Part shown: piece after piece, positions 43,338 to 61,280 of the stretch
How the letters are laid out: each line of letters begins with the position of its first letter
Position numbering within the stretch: the first letter of the stretch is position 1
Source of the DNA: Thunnus maccoyii
Lineage: Eukaryota > Chordata > Actinopteri > Scombriformes > Scombridae
Reading direction: 5' to 3'
Length of the DNA: 64,000 bases
NCBI RefSeq assembly: GCF_910596095.1
Contig: NC_056544.1
Coordinates: 8,014,655-8,078,654 of the forward strand
Position numbers and translations under genes: made by a program
The notes under the pieces: generated by a model
Told to the model about the DNA's origin: nothing
The model's input: only the letters and a program-made list of their open reading frames with translations
Database searches by the model: none

Positions 43338-44800
43338 TGTCTGTGCAAGTCTGTCCATGCTTGTGCAAGTGTATGACATTTGTGCATATGTGAAAATGAG
43401 TGATGAGTTGCATTTTTGTGTCAATTATCAACCATTCCTTGAAGTGCGATATCAACGGTGCATGACCAAAAACAGCTCCTCAAATTAGGCAAAATACTAC
43501 TATACTTAAACGTGCACACTCACATACCTATGGACCTTGGTGTTAACACACTCACACATGCACTGATACGGGGAATCCAGCTCACATACCTTTTGTTTTG
43601 TGTTCTCATAGGCAGTTTGAGGGTCTTAGTTTGAGCTTGGTTCAACATTTTTCCCTTGAAGTATTTCCATGGCTGAACTACACACACACTTTCACACTCA
43701 TAATGAAAGCATATTTTCTTTGTTCTTCCCAAATGTTAGTAGAAGCTATGCCAGACTGAAAGCTCTCCTTGTGCTATCAATCCAGGATAAATATTCTAAA
43801 ACTGAGAGGGAAGACAGCGAGTCTTATACATCAAGAACTGTGCCTATGCTTTTAAATTATTACATTTCTGTCAGAAAGTGTGTTTCAGATGAGATCAAAA
43901 CACAGGAGTGATAGCCAGGGAAGGTAGAGGAAGGTATCAGATTATAGAGACTCCTACAGTATACATCTCCATCAGCTTCTGTACCATGCCAGTCAGTGCT
44001 GTTTGCTATGTAGGACAATTCAATGTGCACCATAAGGTTAAGAAAAGGATAAATTACTGCCTCAGTTGCTTGAACGTTAAGTCAAACATCATGTTGATAC
44101 AAATCTTGCCAATTGTCTTTAAATGCAGTTTGCGGGCAAAGTTGTGTGGAACATGCTGTGTAAATATGCAAATGGTGGATTGTTGGGGTAGAGAAACGTG
44201 AAAGAATGTTTGGAGAAGGAGAGAGCAGCCAGGGGCCAAACCAGGTCTGTTCACACCCTGACTCCTGAGACCCAGAACCCAGAAACTATCAACCCCCCAA
44301 TCCAGCCACTTTCTGCCGGCTTCTCCGTGATAGAACTGTGGGCGTGGAGAAGACAAACGTGTGTCATGGTGGGTCTGTTTGTGTGTTTGTATGTTGGTGG
44401 GGGTTTTGGAGAGACAGTGTGTGTTCCTGTATGTACTTAGAAGGAGATACACCCTCATTCAAAATGTTCAAAATTTATAAAGGAGAAGTCCACAATGTTT
44501 GTTAAGTGCAAAAGAACAACAATAGTATATCAAAAATTTACAGTGTTTCATTTAATTGCTAAACAGGGAGCTTTTATCTCATTACTCTTTTGGCATCCAT
44601 CTGCTGTGGGTTTTCATCTTTTTTTCACAGCTCGGAATAGCAATAAAAATGACTTTAACTTTCTACAACAGACTGCAGACGCCACTGAGCATGCGTGGGA
44701 ATGCGGTTTTGTTTATAGAGCTACACTCGCTTGTTGTGTTACATTTCGCAAACTCTTGACTTTGTGCTACATTGTAAATTTCTAAAGAACTTCAGCACAA
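42896..44800. other. intergenic, no gene recognised
   Basis: A short (TG)n with TATG units at about 43301-43336 and unique-looking AT-rich DNA. Open frames of up to 134 codons on both strands resemble no known protein and lack convincing splice partners. Confidence 0.4.
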
Positions 44801-44809
44801 AGTCAAGAG
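44753..44809. repeat. 16-bp perfect stem inverted repeat
   Basis: CTCTTGACTTTGTGCT (44753-44768) is exactly reverse-complementary to AGCACAAAGTCAAGAG (44794-44809), with a 25-nt loop between. Confidence 0.8.
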
Positions 44810-44839
44810 GTTGTGATACAGCAAGCTAGTAACTGCATC

Positions 44840-45237
44840 CCCGCTAGTTAGATGAGAAGATTGATATCACTGTCATGTCGGTATGCTAAATATGAAGCTA
44901 CAGCCAGGAGAGTGTAAAGATTGGGAACAGGTGAAAACAGCTAGCATGGCTCTGCCTGAAGATAACTAAATCTACTTTCAAGGACCTCTAAAGCTCACAA
45001 ATTAACATGTTAACATCTTGTTTGTTTTACAAATTGTGGTAAAAATGATGTTGTGATTTTACAAGGGGCTAGGCCTATGTGCTGTTTGCCCATTTCCAGT
45101 CTTTAAGCTAGCTGTCTTCTGGCTGTAGCTTCATATTTAACAGACAGATATAAGAGTGGTATCAATCTTTTCATCTAACTCACGCCAAGAAAAGTGAATA
45201 AGCATATTTCCCAAAATGTAAAAGCATTCCTTTAAGG
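44840..45237. mobile_element. fold-back fish repeat
   Basis: 'gtatgctaaatatgaagcta' (44881-44900) near the left and 'gtagcttcatatttaacaga' (45125-45144) near the right are inverted relatives, and the right end is 'catatttcccaaaatgt' (45203-45219). The internal 'tctaaagctcacaaattaac' (44986-45005) has a reversed counterpart in the copy at 49318-49735. Structure: non-autonomous fold-back or MITE-type. Confidence 0.55.
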
Positions 45238-45970
45238 CAGGTTGACCTACTGACTCTGTTAGGTGTTAGCATAAACCCTGTGACCATATGTCTGTAAATT
45301 AGGCGTGCATGGGCCAATAAGTGATTTTTATTTATTTTATTTTTTTTGTACAGCAAAATATGAGATTCTAAACTGACCCTGAGTTAATTACACTTTGATT
45401 TATAGATTGTTCAGTAAGTAGCTTACTGAACAACATTAACTTTCTTTGCAACTTTTTGTTTTATTTTTGTAGCTTCACCCTCATAGAGGGCAATCCATCA
45501 TATCAGTAGAGGGCCAATGCCAGTATCCACAAGCAGATACATCAGTGTAACCTCTGTTGGGAGTAGAAAAGGAGATAATTTAGGGAGGAATGTACTGAAT
45601 GTGATTTCTTTCTGTTATGGCTGCTTACAGCACCAGTGGGTTTGATTTAATGTCAAACAAACCACACTGAATTGTTTGAAACCATATTGGAGGAACAGAG
45701 GGGTAATAGGGAGGAGTGGAGAGAGGAATGCAAAGAGCGAGGGAAGGGGAAAAGACGGTAGAGGACACGGAAGAGGTATTTTAAAAAAACAAGGAAAAAA
45801 CAGGCAGAAAGAAATGAGTCCAAAAGAAGAGAGAGTGAAGGCAAGGAGAGTGGATGTAGAGATGAGTCGAGGAGGGGTGGTGAGAGATCACAGGACAGAG
45901 AGCTTCTTTGACAGCTAATGCGACATGTGTGACACTGGTTTAGCCTGAAGGAACATTCCCAGGTCAAGGC

Positions 45971-45981
45971 TGTGTGTGTGT

Positions 45982-46033
<52 letters not shown>
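45971..46033. repeat. (TG)n microsatellite
   Basis: About 63 bp of TG with one TATG interruption; a diffuse (CA)n follows at 46150-46200. Confidence 0.95.
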
Positions 46034-46036
<3 letters not shown>

Positions 46037-46311
46037 GAGTGAAGAAAGGAGAAAAACAGAGATCACAGTAATGTTCTGTACTAGCTTTCACCATCACATG
46101 ATGCCGCCTGCCATCACACTTAAAATCAAACCCACACGCACAAATACTCTTACACACACAGACACACAAAGACACACACAGACACACACATACACACATA
46201 AGAGGCAAAGCTAAAAGATTCACAGTCACATAAATGATTGTGACTGAGTAAATAATGGCGAGAAAAGTGGTGCTTTTCTTAAAAAAAAGTACACAACTGA
46301 CTCATTTCTTA

Positions 46312-47222
46312 TTTATTAAATTTATAATTTTATTTATTTATTGCAAAAAGACACCCACTACCTCTTTTCATACCAGCTGAGGTAACGAGTCAGATTAAGA
46401 TAATGTGGAGAAAATACATTATGAAACACATAAAGCCTCAAGAACAGGCCCAATACTGAACAGTATAATACAATAGCTGAATAGTCACACAGCTGAAATC
46501 ACACATCAGTAGTTCAATGACTAGTGGGGGAAAGGACAAAGAAACAATTCATTTAAAGGCACAAATGTGACAAGTTATAAAGTATGCAAAATGCTGCTGC
46601 TCATGACACATATTTTAAAGGAAATACAATGCAATGAAATATGTAAACAAGAGCATTAGATTCACTGTTTAGCTTTTTTACAAGCGACTACAGAGTGTAG
46701 TAGCAACACAGTTACGCAGTGTCACTCTCGAATATAGTCCATACAATGCGGAACTTATTGCAAGATTCAAAGCCGTGTTCACTATCCAGGCTGCGAGCCT
46801 GATGAGTCGTTACTAATTGACCCTTAACACCAAATTATACGTAACATAATAATGTGCTAAACTTTGCCCCTAGTCAGTTCCTGATATTTGGTGTTAACAC
46901 CAGTTTTAACACATTTCACACTTATCCAAGAATACAGCTTTTGAAGTGCGCGGGTGCTTATTGCTCCTTGGACAGGGAGAGTGTGGAAGCGCTCCATGAT
47001 GGCAAGTGTTCAGAGTTTTGGGTTAGGATGAGTTTCGTCTCAGTGAGGGCGGGTTTCCAAAGGCACGTCTGTTGTTTTCAGGAATTGAGGGAGCTTTCTT
47101 ATGATGTTCTAGATGAGGCAAGACTGGACACGTTTCCTCATTCAGTCATTCATACTTTATTATTCAGTTTTTGTTTTTTTTGTCATAGTGTCTCCTCTTT
47201 TCTCACTTTTAGGCTACACTCC
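46312..47222 (-). other. ednrb: ednrb 3' UTR (inferred)
   Basis: Downstream of the ednrb stop. Minus-strand AATAAA signals occur at 46312-46317, 46329-46334 and 46333-46338. The 3' UTR would be about 0.9 kb. Confidence 0.45.
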
Positions 47223-51482
<4,260 letters not shown>

Positions 51483-51548
51483 CTTGAAGTTTGGTTGAAA
51501 ATATGGCTTTTATCCAACAAGGCTGCAACTGATCCTCCTTCAGTGTGC
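51483..51548 (-). other. ednrb: ednrb 5' UTR part of exon 2
   Basis: Reading upstream from the ATG on the minus strand, an acceptor GTTCCAG|GCACACTG stands at 51549-51550. The ATG-bearing exon therefore probably begins at 51548, with the rest of the leader in a separate exon. Confidence 0.5.
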
Positions 51549-52382
51549 CTGGAACACAAATTGTGAGAACGTACTGTATGCAGGCAGGAACATTATTGTA
51601 TCATTTGAAAGCAAACAAGCTCACTGTCTGGTGGGCCCATACTACAGTTCCTTATAGGGAAATTGGGCTCCAGGATTTTTATGTGACTTTAGACTAACCA
51701 GCTGTCAGTCAGCTCTGTATAAACTCACTAAAACTTCACAATTAAGAACTGCAGATTCACCCTGCAGTTTGGTCATTTTAGTTTAGGGACTGTATGAAAC
51801 TTTGTGGAGAAGTGTGGAAGTATTGTAATTTGTCTTTGGTTGAAGGTAGGATAGACATTTTAGGATCTTTGTTTATTTTTTAGGGTCTTTTTTTTTTTTT
51901 TTTTTAGGTTTTTCTTGCCCTAAATTTATATTTTATTTCAGCCTTCCTTTGCAATTTACTTAATAGTCACATCAAAACGGCAACTTTTACTTACATGCTG
52001 GTTCTTAATGGTGCAATTTTCCAAATGCAGAGAACAACAGTTCTGTCATGTATCAGGGTTTTATTAATGTGTACATTGATGGTGCACATTACAAGTTTCG
52101 TTAAGATATTAAATTTAAATTGGGGTACACAATTAAATGACTAGCACCAATTTAACACTTCTATATTATTGTAATTTTTTTCGAACATAATGTGGAGAGG
52201 GTGTTGCAGTTTTTTTTTCATGTCAAGTGAATGGTTCAAAGAAAACATTAACCTGGGGAGATCCTTTCTTTTGTTACAAAATGCAACACAATGTTCCACC
52301 CTCATCATATTTGTCTTGTAGTCCCTTAAGTAAATCAGTCAATAAATTCCCCTCAGTCTCTGTTATCTAAACTCTTACTTAC

Positions 52383-52705
52383 CTAACTCCCAAGTGAGGT
52401 AGAAATCCACCAAAATATGTGCCTCTCAGATCAAACTTCCCCAGTAACTCTCAAGCTCTCAGGACAGAGAAAGATTCCCAAAGCGGAGGGATGCTGTTCC
52501 TGCAGTGACAGTCCAGTCATCTCCAACAGCAGTTGTCCTCTCTGTCACTGGTGTCAAAGTAAAGCTCCAGATCTGTGCTCCAGAGGCAGTCTGCCCCTCT
52601 GATAGTCCACTTCTCTCCAGTACTGGCTGCTGAATCTCAGTGTACACACTCTCAAGAGTTTGCTGAGTTGATCCCTGCCATCCAACCCCTCCTCTTTTTA
52701 TGTAA
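52383..52705 (-). promoter_or_regulatory. ednrb: ednrb non-coding exon 1 and TATA-like promoter (inferred)
   Basis: The minus strand has a near-perfect donor GTTAG|GTAAGTAAG at 52383/52382 and, about 310 bp upstream, a TATA-like ACATAAAAAG (about 52694-52703) behind GAGGAGGGG. A start site near 52670 would give a leader exon of about 290 nt, spliced to the acceptor at 51549. A 62-codon uORF (52459-52647) would lie in this exon. Confidence 0.4.
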
Positions 52706-53506
52706 AGAAGGGGGTGGAGGAAGACGGAGGAAGGCAGGCAGGATGTTCATAAGTTACTCTGTTTTCATCAAAGTGCCCTCATTTTAATGGAGGAAACAGG
52801 ATAAAATCATAAATCAGTACACGAGAGATATGTACAAAGGAGATATTGTGTGTTCTGGTACTTACCTTGTTTTTATGGTATTATTATCCCCTAAAGACAC
52901 CATCCATTCATATTCTTACAGGGATTGATTGTTGCTATTTTGTTAATCCTATTAATATTTTAGTTTAACCCTTTTTTTGTTCCCCTTTGTAGTCAAACAA
53001 AACCCTCTTACCAGTATTTGATATTGAGCCATTTCCTTTAATATACTTCCACAACAATCATATCACTTGGATCTAAACTGTGTAAATAACCATGTTCGCT
53101 TTCAATCATTGTAATGAGAAGTCACATCAAGAAAAATGCAGAAGATACATCAGTTCCTCTTTATCTGTCAAACTTGTTTAAAGTATTTGCTAGTAATTGT
53201 TAGTTCAGAATATGACCAGAAAACTGATTTTTATGAGATTTGACAACATTTAACATTTTATCAGAGATCCACATTTTCATCTAAATATGTATTTGACCTC
53301 TACTTTATCATATAAAGCTACAGATGTGTCACAGAGGGGATGTTGCTGACCCTTGTTTCACTCCATGGATGTTTGGTTTCCATCTTTGGCTTTACAATGA
53401 CGAGGATGTTAAGACAAATTCTTGTCACCCGTTCACTTCTTTAACTATTCTGTCATAGTGAGGTCACATATGGATCCAGTGACACAACTCGATGTACATG
53501 ACAGTG

Positions 53507-53568
<62 letters not shown>
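53507..53568. repeat. (AT)n microsatellite
   Basis: About 62 bp of AT with one ACAT interruption near the left end. Confidence 0.95.
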
Positions 53569-53572
<4 letters not shown>

Positions 53573-54399
53573 TGATATCTTAAAATGAATGTGGTAATCA
53601 CTTTTAACTTCTGTACATTGTATTGTCTGGACCACACCTTTACTGGCCTATTGTTCATCCTCCCTGTGGGGCTCAGGTTTTCTGAGAAGAGTCTTACTGA
53701 AAGGCCAGACGACCATCAGCACCAGATGTGTTTCTCTGTTGATAGATTACCATCTCAGTGGAGCCTGAAGAACTTCTATTAGGTAGCCTCTGAGTGTTTT
53801 TCTGTTTGTCTGCTGTGTGTGCACTTCAGAAGGAGAGTTCAAGAAAAAGAGATCCATATCTTTCTACTCACTAAAACCCCCTTCTCTGCTTTTCCCACTA
53901 GATCAAATGTATCCGCTATGAGAGCTCAGTTCATATGTTTGTTTTCCTCTAATACAAATCTCTACGTTACAAGTTTGTTTCAGCGTGTGACAATTTCGTG
54001 GCTCTCTTAGGGAATGCATGACGTGTACTTCAGCTAATGTGATTTACTTGCTAACATGCACTTATGTTTTGCAATATGATCTGAAGACTTTTAAAAACAC
54101 ACGGATCATCAGTAGATCATCAAGCACAATCACAGGGAAGGAGGACTAATGTCTATTTACAAGTCATTTCAGAGCCTTCTCCCACCTTTACTGTCAAACA
54201 GTTGTTAGGTAAACCATAACGATGGGTGGATGTGGAAAATGAATTATTGAAAATTGAATGTCAGTAGATTTTCCACCTTTAAACATTCAAACTCACAGGG
54301 TTTAATGAACTATCTTAGGAACCATCTTTACAATGCTTCCTGTAAAGTAACATATGTAGTGTAAGCATGCTGCCTAGAATATGCTATGTACTCAGTGCT

Positions 54400-54500
54400 G
54401 CACTTAGTTACTTTATATCTCTACTCCACCATATTGTACTTTTTACTCCAAAACATTTATTTGACAGAGATAGATATGATCAACAAAGATATGATCAACA
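54400..54500. repeat. dispersed fish repeat fragment
   Basis: 'gtactttttactccaaaaca' (54436-54455) followed by 'tttatttgacagag' is a diverged form of a very common teleost repeat ('tactccactacatttatttgacag' type). A related piece occurs around 28630-28700. Confidence 0.4.
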
Positions 54501-57500
54501 AATAAAATATGATGCATTGTTATAGATTAAACCACCCATAGCTCCTCCTTGAACAATGCCACTTACACATTAGTGCATCACCAACAACAATGATGCATTG
54601 TCTATAGTATTGTTGTTATCAGAACTATTATATTTTAATATATTTTAATTTTAATTACATGAAGATTTCCTACAGCTTTTAGCCACATCTGGTGACTTTA
54701 GTCAACTTTGCCCTGAGAATTTATTTATTTATTTATTTGTGTATTGTCAAAATACTATTTCCAAAGTCAGTAATGAGCCTTTGTTAAATAAGAGAACAAA
54801 ATATGAAGATGTTTTATCCAGAGAGCTGAGTGACAACATGCAACTGGAAACATCTGACTATTCTTATTGTATTCTGACTACAAATGAATTATATTATTGT
54901 TACATACATTGTATACTTCCTCACTTAGATAAAATAAAATAAAAATTTGATCACAAAAAAAAAAATGCAACTGGAAATGTCTGAGATCAAGAGGAATAGG
55001 TGTGTTTGTTCACAACTTGGTAAGAAACTAATGATGGTCAGATGACTAAATAATTATTTAGTCTAAGTCTATTTTTCTATTTTTCTAAACTTGGCCTCTT
55101 TGATATGTGTTTATAATCATTTGCACTCTCACTTATGAATCATTAGTTTATTCCCCAATCTAGTGTTTCAGATTTATGAGAGCCACTTCGTTCAAAAAAC
55201 ATCCATTAATGTCCTTTCATGCAGTATGTCAATAACATTATCTCCATTTCGTCCTGTTCTTTCTCCCATTAACTTTTGCTTGCAGCTATGTTCATGTTTG
55301 AAACTGTGAAATGTGCTACATGCCATGTGATGGCAAAGCTATCACAATATCATGCCTAAGATGTGAGGAGCAGTAGGCAAGCCTTGTGAGTAGGGAGACA
55401 GTCCTCTGGCCAAGGTTCAGGCCCCTGAGGCAACAAGCGTCGAACACTGAAACTCTACATGACTCAGCAACTTTGCTCTGTAACGAAGAGAAGAGAGAAA
55501 GGGCTCTCTCTTGGGGAGCCGTAATCATTACCATGAATTACATCACATGGATATAAATGGATATAAATCAAAAAGCACCAACCCCCACACACCTCCAAAG
55601 AAAGTTGTGGCGTGAGAAGGCCTACTACTAGAGATTTTATACATCTTAATTCTTGAAATTCCACAGTTTTTACTCACATTTTACTATCTCCCATAAACAG
55701 ATTTTTACTGCTTTTGTCTGACAGTGACGGATGTCCAAATAACAGATTTACAATCTAGAGCAAAGAGGGACTCACTCGTTCTTCTCAGCATTGTCTATGT
55801 TTTTTACGGGAGCACTTCCTCTGCACTGATTTAAGTGTGAAGAACCCACCCACTTCTAAAGGCTGGTTTCTTTAAGAAGCAGAAAATTCTCTTCAGATAT
55901 ACCAGAAACTTCAAGGACAAAGGGCTGACTTGTTTTGAACAAGCTTGAATTCATTGCCTTCAGTGTCAAAGGGAGGGCACCTTACCTAACACACAACACA
56001 TCCTCTGAGCTCGATCGGTTACAAGCAGGACATACTGACTTTACAGCTGAATTATGCTCACCAGTGTGTTTTTATGTATATGCCTTGTGTGTGTTGTTGT
56101 CCTCAAGGGTCAGAACAGACCAACTGGCCTTTGCCCTGTAGCCTTTGTGAACTGGGTGGTGGGTTCATAGAGAGTAATTAGCTGCCACTTTATTAGATCT
56201 ATAAAAGAAGCATCCCCTGGGTGAGTCCTTTCTTCCCTACATCAATCCTTCGTTCTCTCCCTGCTTTTTCCTCAACTGCCTTTGTCCTTTCATTTCCATA
56301 GAATCCCTGTGACAATTTATGTTGACATACTGAATTTCCACTAAGAAAGTGTTTTGCATTCTTTATTTTTCTCTACTGACTGAAAAATAATTTAATTATT
56401 GTTGATAAAAATGAACCCAGGAATTCCTCTGATCATGGAATTTCTGAAAAATCACGGGGAATGTCAGACTTTGTGTTTTTCGTTGAGTCACTTGGTGAGT
56501 TCATCGGCTGTTGATCTCATCTGTTCAATCCTAAAGGCTATAAAGTTGTTCTGGGGAAAAAAAGGGACATGAAAGTCTTTAGGGTATGGCAATATATATC
56601 ACTCTGTCTTGTAAAATTATAAAAAGAGCAATTTGGTAAGTAAATATCTTTAAATGTCTCCCATCTGCGTCAAGGGCAGAACACATGTTTTCACCAACTG
56701 TGGAGTTGCCAGAGGTGAGACATTATGTAATTGGGCAGCGAACAGTGCAGCAGCAGTTTTCTCTGTGATTTACTGTTGATTTATCTTTTAAGATGTGAAC
56801 GTATTTCATTACTAGCCCCTAATTTGCTCTTACTTTTGTGTCAGCAGTTAATTTGGAACAGTAAGTGGATTACCTAATGGAAACTCTTTTTACTGCAACA
56901 TTAACATACCAGTAAGGAGTATTTCTTTGCTTTTTTCCCCAGATTATTTGAGATAATTCTTTGTGATATTTTAGGCCTCATGCTAAATATGTTATTTAGT
57001 TTAGCTTAGCTAAACTGGCCATGTCTCTGACATGTTCAGGACCATGTAAAGACTTGTCACTGGATAAGACATACTTAGTGTTTACTTCATGACTCTGTTG
57101 TTTGATGTTACAGGAGCTTTGATGATTGGCAAGAAGGCTTTTTGCTAGCACAGGTAGCATGTGTCTCAGAGACTGATGCTAGTCAAAAAGTGTTAACCTG
57201 CTTCAGAGGGTTGTGTTGAGTGTGTGGGTGCAGGTAAAGACGGAGTGGTTCTGGGACGCTAGAACACACTGTTGAGCCTTGTTGGTGTTGTTGACCCAAC
57301 TCATCGAGTGGGTGCTCATTGGATAACCATGTTCTTGCCTGCACTCTTTGAATCTATGCTTAGACTTAGCTTCATTTTGAAATGGCTTTTTTACAGGTTA
57401 AGGGACATGATTCATGTGTGAAAAAAGATTATAGCAGAAAAGTTTTTGACCTAACGTACCTCATCCAAGGTACCAAGCCAGTGGGGCCAGCCAGTGTAGT

Positions 57501-58590
57501 TAAGTCTTAGCAGATACATGTAGATATAAAGCCTGTTTCAGTATCCGCTCTTTGCTTGGTTGGTGCATTAGGTCAGAGTTAGAGAATGGTGTCACCTGTC
57601 AGAGGGCTAATGACCATTTAAGATTAAATTATTCTCAAAAAGAAGCTCATACGATTTGATGTCTGACCATGTGGGAAGGCAAACGTGTTTATAATAGTTA
57701 TGAATGGCCATGCTTGGAGGCAGGCTGAAAAGGCAGAGGGGCGAGACATGATAACCATCTCAATACGGGGATAATGGCACAGATTTTCAGACAATCTTTA
57801 CTGGAAGGCATTCATAGTGCACATGAAAAGTGGCAAACATAGTTTTATCAAGAATGAAAAAGGAGAATTTAAGAGAAGTTTAAACCCTGCTTCCTTTCTC
57901 ACCTCCACACACCAGGCCAATCACTACGTGAAGTGGGCATTAACGCCACATTTGGAAAGTATCCGAATCTGAATCTGTTGATTTATCCTCCAATTACAAC
58001 ATCAGAAAGGCGTAGGGGGAAGGATGGATCCAACATGCAGTTCAGTTGGTGCATACTGACGCCTTTGGTATTGAGCTTCCATAGGAATGCTCACCCAACT
58101 TCTGGCACGTTTCACCATGTGTATTGATAAATATGTCACAGCCACAGGCAGAGCCCTTCCCCTCCTCTCTTAATGGCTAATGATTTAACTTGAGAGGCCA
58201 GACTGCATTTTGTAATTACAAGGTTCTTCCACAATGAAAGGCCTCAGTGCTGTTGCAGTTGTCATTACAGAATAACCATGTCACACAGGTAGGAGCCTGT
58301 TGTAAAACGCCTCCTGTCTCCACTCTCTCCCTCTGTTCCTCTTTTCTCATCTCCCTTTTATCTGCTGCACCCTTTCTCTCCCCTTTCCTCCCTCCACTGT
58401 CTCCACTTTTCTTCTGGCCCTGCCTGTGTCCTTTCCCCCTCTAACCATCTCCAGGGTTTGATTTTCCCCTCTGCTGAGAGACAAAAAGGAGAGGCTGTGC
58501 ACCTCTGACACTCCTCACATCAACAGTAAGCACGGATGAAATGACTAAACTGCAGCCCTCAGGCTACCCCTGCTCCCTGGATCCGGCGCT

Positions 58591-58623
58591 GCATGTGTGT
58601 GTGTGTATATTATTGTATCTGCA

Positions 58624-58658
<35 letters not shown>
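58591..58658. repeat. (TG)n microsatellite, interrupted
   Basis: Two TG blocks split by about 22 bp. Confidence 0.9.
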
Positions 58659-58661
<3 letters not shown>

Positions 58662-60419
58662 GTCCCCCTCAGGCCATCTTCCTCTCTGTCTTTCCCTCTC
58701 TGCCTGGTTGTCCTCCTGTGATAATGCCCTATTAGCACTGAGCCCTTCTTGGCAGCAGCACAATACTGTCTTATGCGTGTGTCTATTATCCAAAAGTCTT
58801 TCCCAATTTTTCAAGACAACAAATATGCATGAGTACAAGAACACACACAGCTAATGGGGAGAAACACTGCTGATTTTCCACAAGCACTGTACACAGTGAG
58901 AAGAAAAAACGGAGAGAAGTTTCTCTGAAGAGTGTTACAAGTATCTGAAATATTATGCTGTTGCTTGGATACGTGTGCATTTCTTCCAGCAGATATGAAG
59001 CGCCAAGCTCCACATACTGCACATGAAAGGGTGCTGATGGTTGGTGTCCACATGCATGTAACGGTTGCACAGAGGCAGGAAAACACACATCCGTACACAC
59101 ATGTTCAGGCTCAGGATAAAAACAAAATGTGGACTATGAAAGATATGATAACATGCTATCAGCGTTCACATGATGTGCTTGCATACATGCTGTATGTGCT
59201 CTGAGTAACATTTAACAGATGTTAAATGTCCACGTGACCATCTAAACAGAACCTGTCTGCAGTGATTTAAAGCGTCTGTGGGTCTTTTTTGCCACAATGG
59301 TGTTCCTTCTTTCCCCTGTAACATCTCTCATTTTGCACTTCCATGAACTCCTGCACACACGCATTTTTGCAACCGTCCTTTTGACTCTTTCACCATAGAG
59401 ATATCACATTGCCAGACTCCTTTTTGCATATATTTCTTCTTCACTCCCTCCCTTCTCAAAGGAAACATTAATCTTTACAGTCTCTTTTGCTCTCCCTCCT
59501 CTTTCCCGGAACGCTGCTGTGTTTATTTGACATGTGGACTCACACACACACACACACACACATAATAGCACTACCAGCGTTTCAATCAATTAAAGAGGCA
59601 TTTTCACCTTGGAAGGGGTCAGGATCACCACTGAGGCTGTGCTTATCTTTGCAAAAGAGAATAATGTAGTCTCATCCGGTAGGAGAGAGCAGTGGAACAG
59701 CGATTCTGCTTCACTGTCAACATGTCTTCTGGACTCAAGAGTCCGCAAAGAAGACAGTTATAAAAGATCCACTATGTGGGAATGTGACTTTTCCTAATTC
59801 AATTTCTCCCTCCATCTCTCACTCTGTCTCTTGTCCTTGAGTAAAACCCTCACAGTAATTAAACTGGTTCAAAAATAATTATTACACTATTCATCCCCCT
59901 GGCAGTGAAACGTAACGCATGATAGTCTTCACATGGTGTAAGCAGTGATATAGCAGCTTAGTGCATGTAATATGCCACAAAGAAGGCTCTCTCTCTCTCA
60001 CTCTATCTTTCTCCTTCCGTCACTCTCTCTCTCTCTCTCTGTGTTTCTCACACATTCTACACAGTCCATCATCGAGCTATCACCTTGGTTTGCAGAAAGA
60101 AACCCAACACATTTTTCACACAAACAGTCCAGCTCTCTCTCCATCTCATGTTCCCTCCATCTTTCTGATATTTTCGGGTGTTATTTTGTTCTTCACAAAT
60201 ACTGTGAAAAATGGGTTAAAGAAGCATCATTAGTGCTATGATATGCTTTTAGGCTCCCACCTAAAGCAAAACCAAGCATATCAATTAAATAAAAATTGTA
60301 CTAAAGCTTAGCTGTACCAGAAATAGGTAGCCATATTGTGCATTTGAAACTAGTAATTCCACTTTAGCTAATAAACAACACTAAAGGGGAAAGTAGCTTT
60401 ATTTAGTCAGAAGTGCTAG

Positions 60420-61280
60420 TCAGATGGTTGAAAAGCTTCGGACACCTCCTCCCCCGACACTTTTCTGACGTCGCTGAGCCATTTCCGTAACTTTCTGAAA
60501 CTGAAAATCTGACATTCACACCCACTTCACACAGTGACCGACCAGCTGTGAGAAAATTGTCAGGGTTTTAACTTCTCTCTCTAGCTCTCTTTTTTACATT
60601 CCTGACAACCATTTCAGTCACTTTTAATGTGAACAGTCACTATGAAAGCCTTCCAGGAGAGACTGTCTAAAAAAAGTTATCACAGTTATCCTCGCAGTTA
60701 AAGAATATCAAGTCTCCCCCTTTTCTATGACGGCCGGCTTTTCACTCTGCCTTCGAGTGTAGCCGTATGGAACAACTGTAGACGCTGTTGATTTCCACTA
60801 TGGTCAGACAACATGTCATATGAACCAGTTTTGAATGACCAGAAACTGACCCTAAGTGCTATGTTTACTCTTCCTTCTGGTTTGGTCTCCTCCAACTCCT
60901 GAGAAAAATATCTGACTCTTTAGCTGCTAAATACTCTACAATCTTCACCAGCTAGTCACTAACTTTGTCTTTCTGCTGTTTGGTGGGAACTTTTGTTCCC
61001 TGCTGCTGCTCAAAACAACACTGGTGAGAGTGAACCAAACAGTAAAGTGGCGGGCCGTGAAAACCAAAACACTGAGCTGACAAACACTAAAATGTAGAGC
61101 TGAGGGAAACTACAGAGTTGGATGATAATTCTCATCAATATGTGTAGGCACTAAAATCAGGGCTCACATTAAAGTCAATAGAGAACAGTGTCTGAGAGGC
61201 TTTATTGAGTTAAGACAAAAAGGCCTTTAGGGCATGTTGCTGTAAAGTCAAGATCAGCTTTTATTTTGTTTGTTTTCCCC
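60420..61280. repeat. dispersed repeat unit with inverted relative at 63.6 kb
   Basis: Its right end (61146-61280) is the reverse complement of 63636-63777. Shared segments include 'aggcctttagggcatgtt' (61221-61238) and 'gaggctttattgagttaaga' (61195-61214). The interior 'tttctgctgtttggtgggaa' (60970-60989) is, as I recall, common in fish genomes. Confidence 0.45.
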
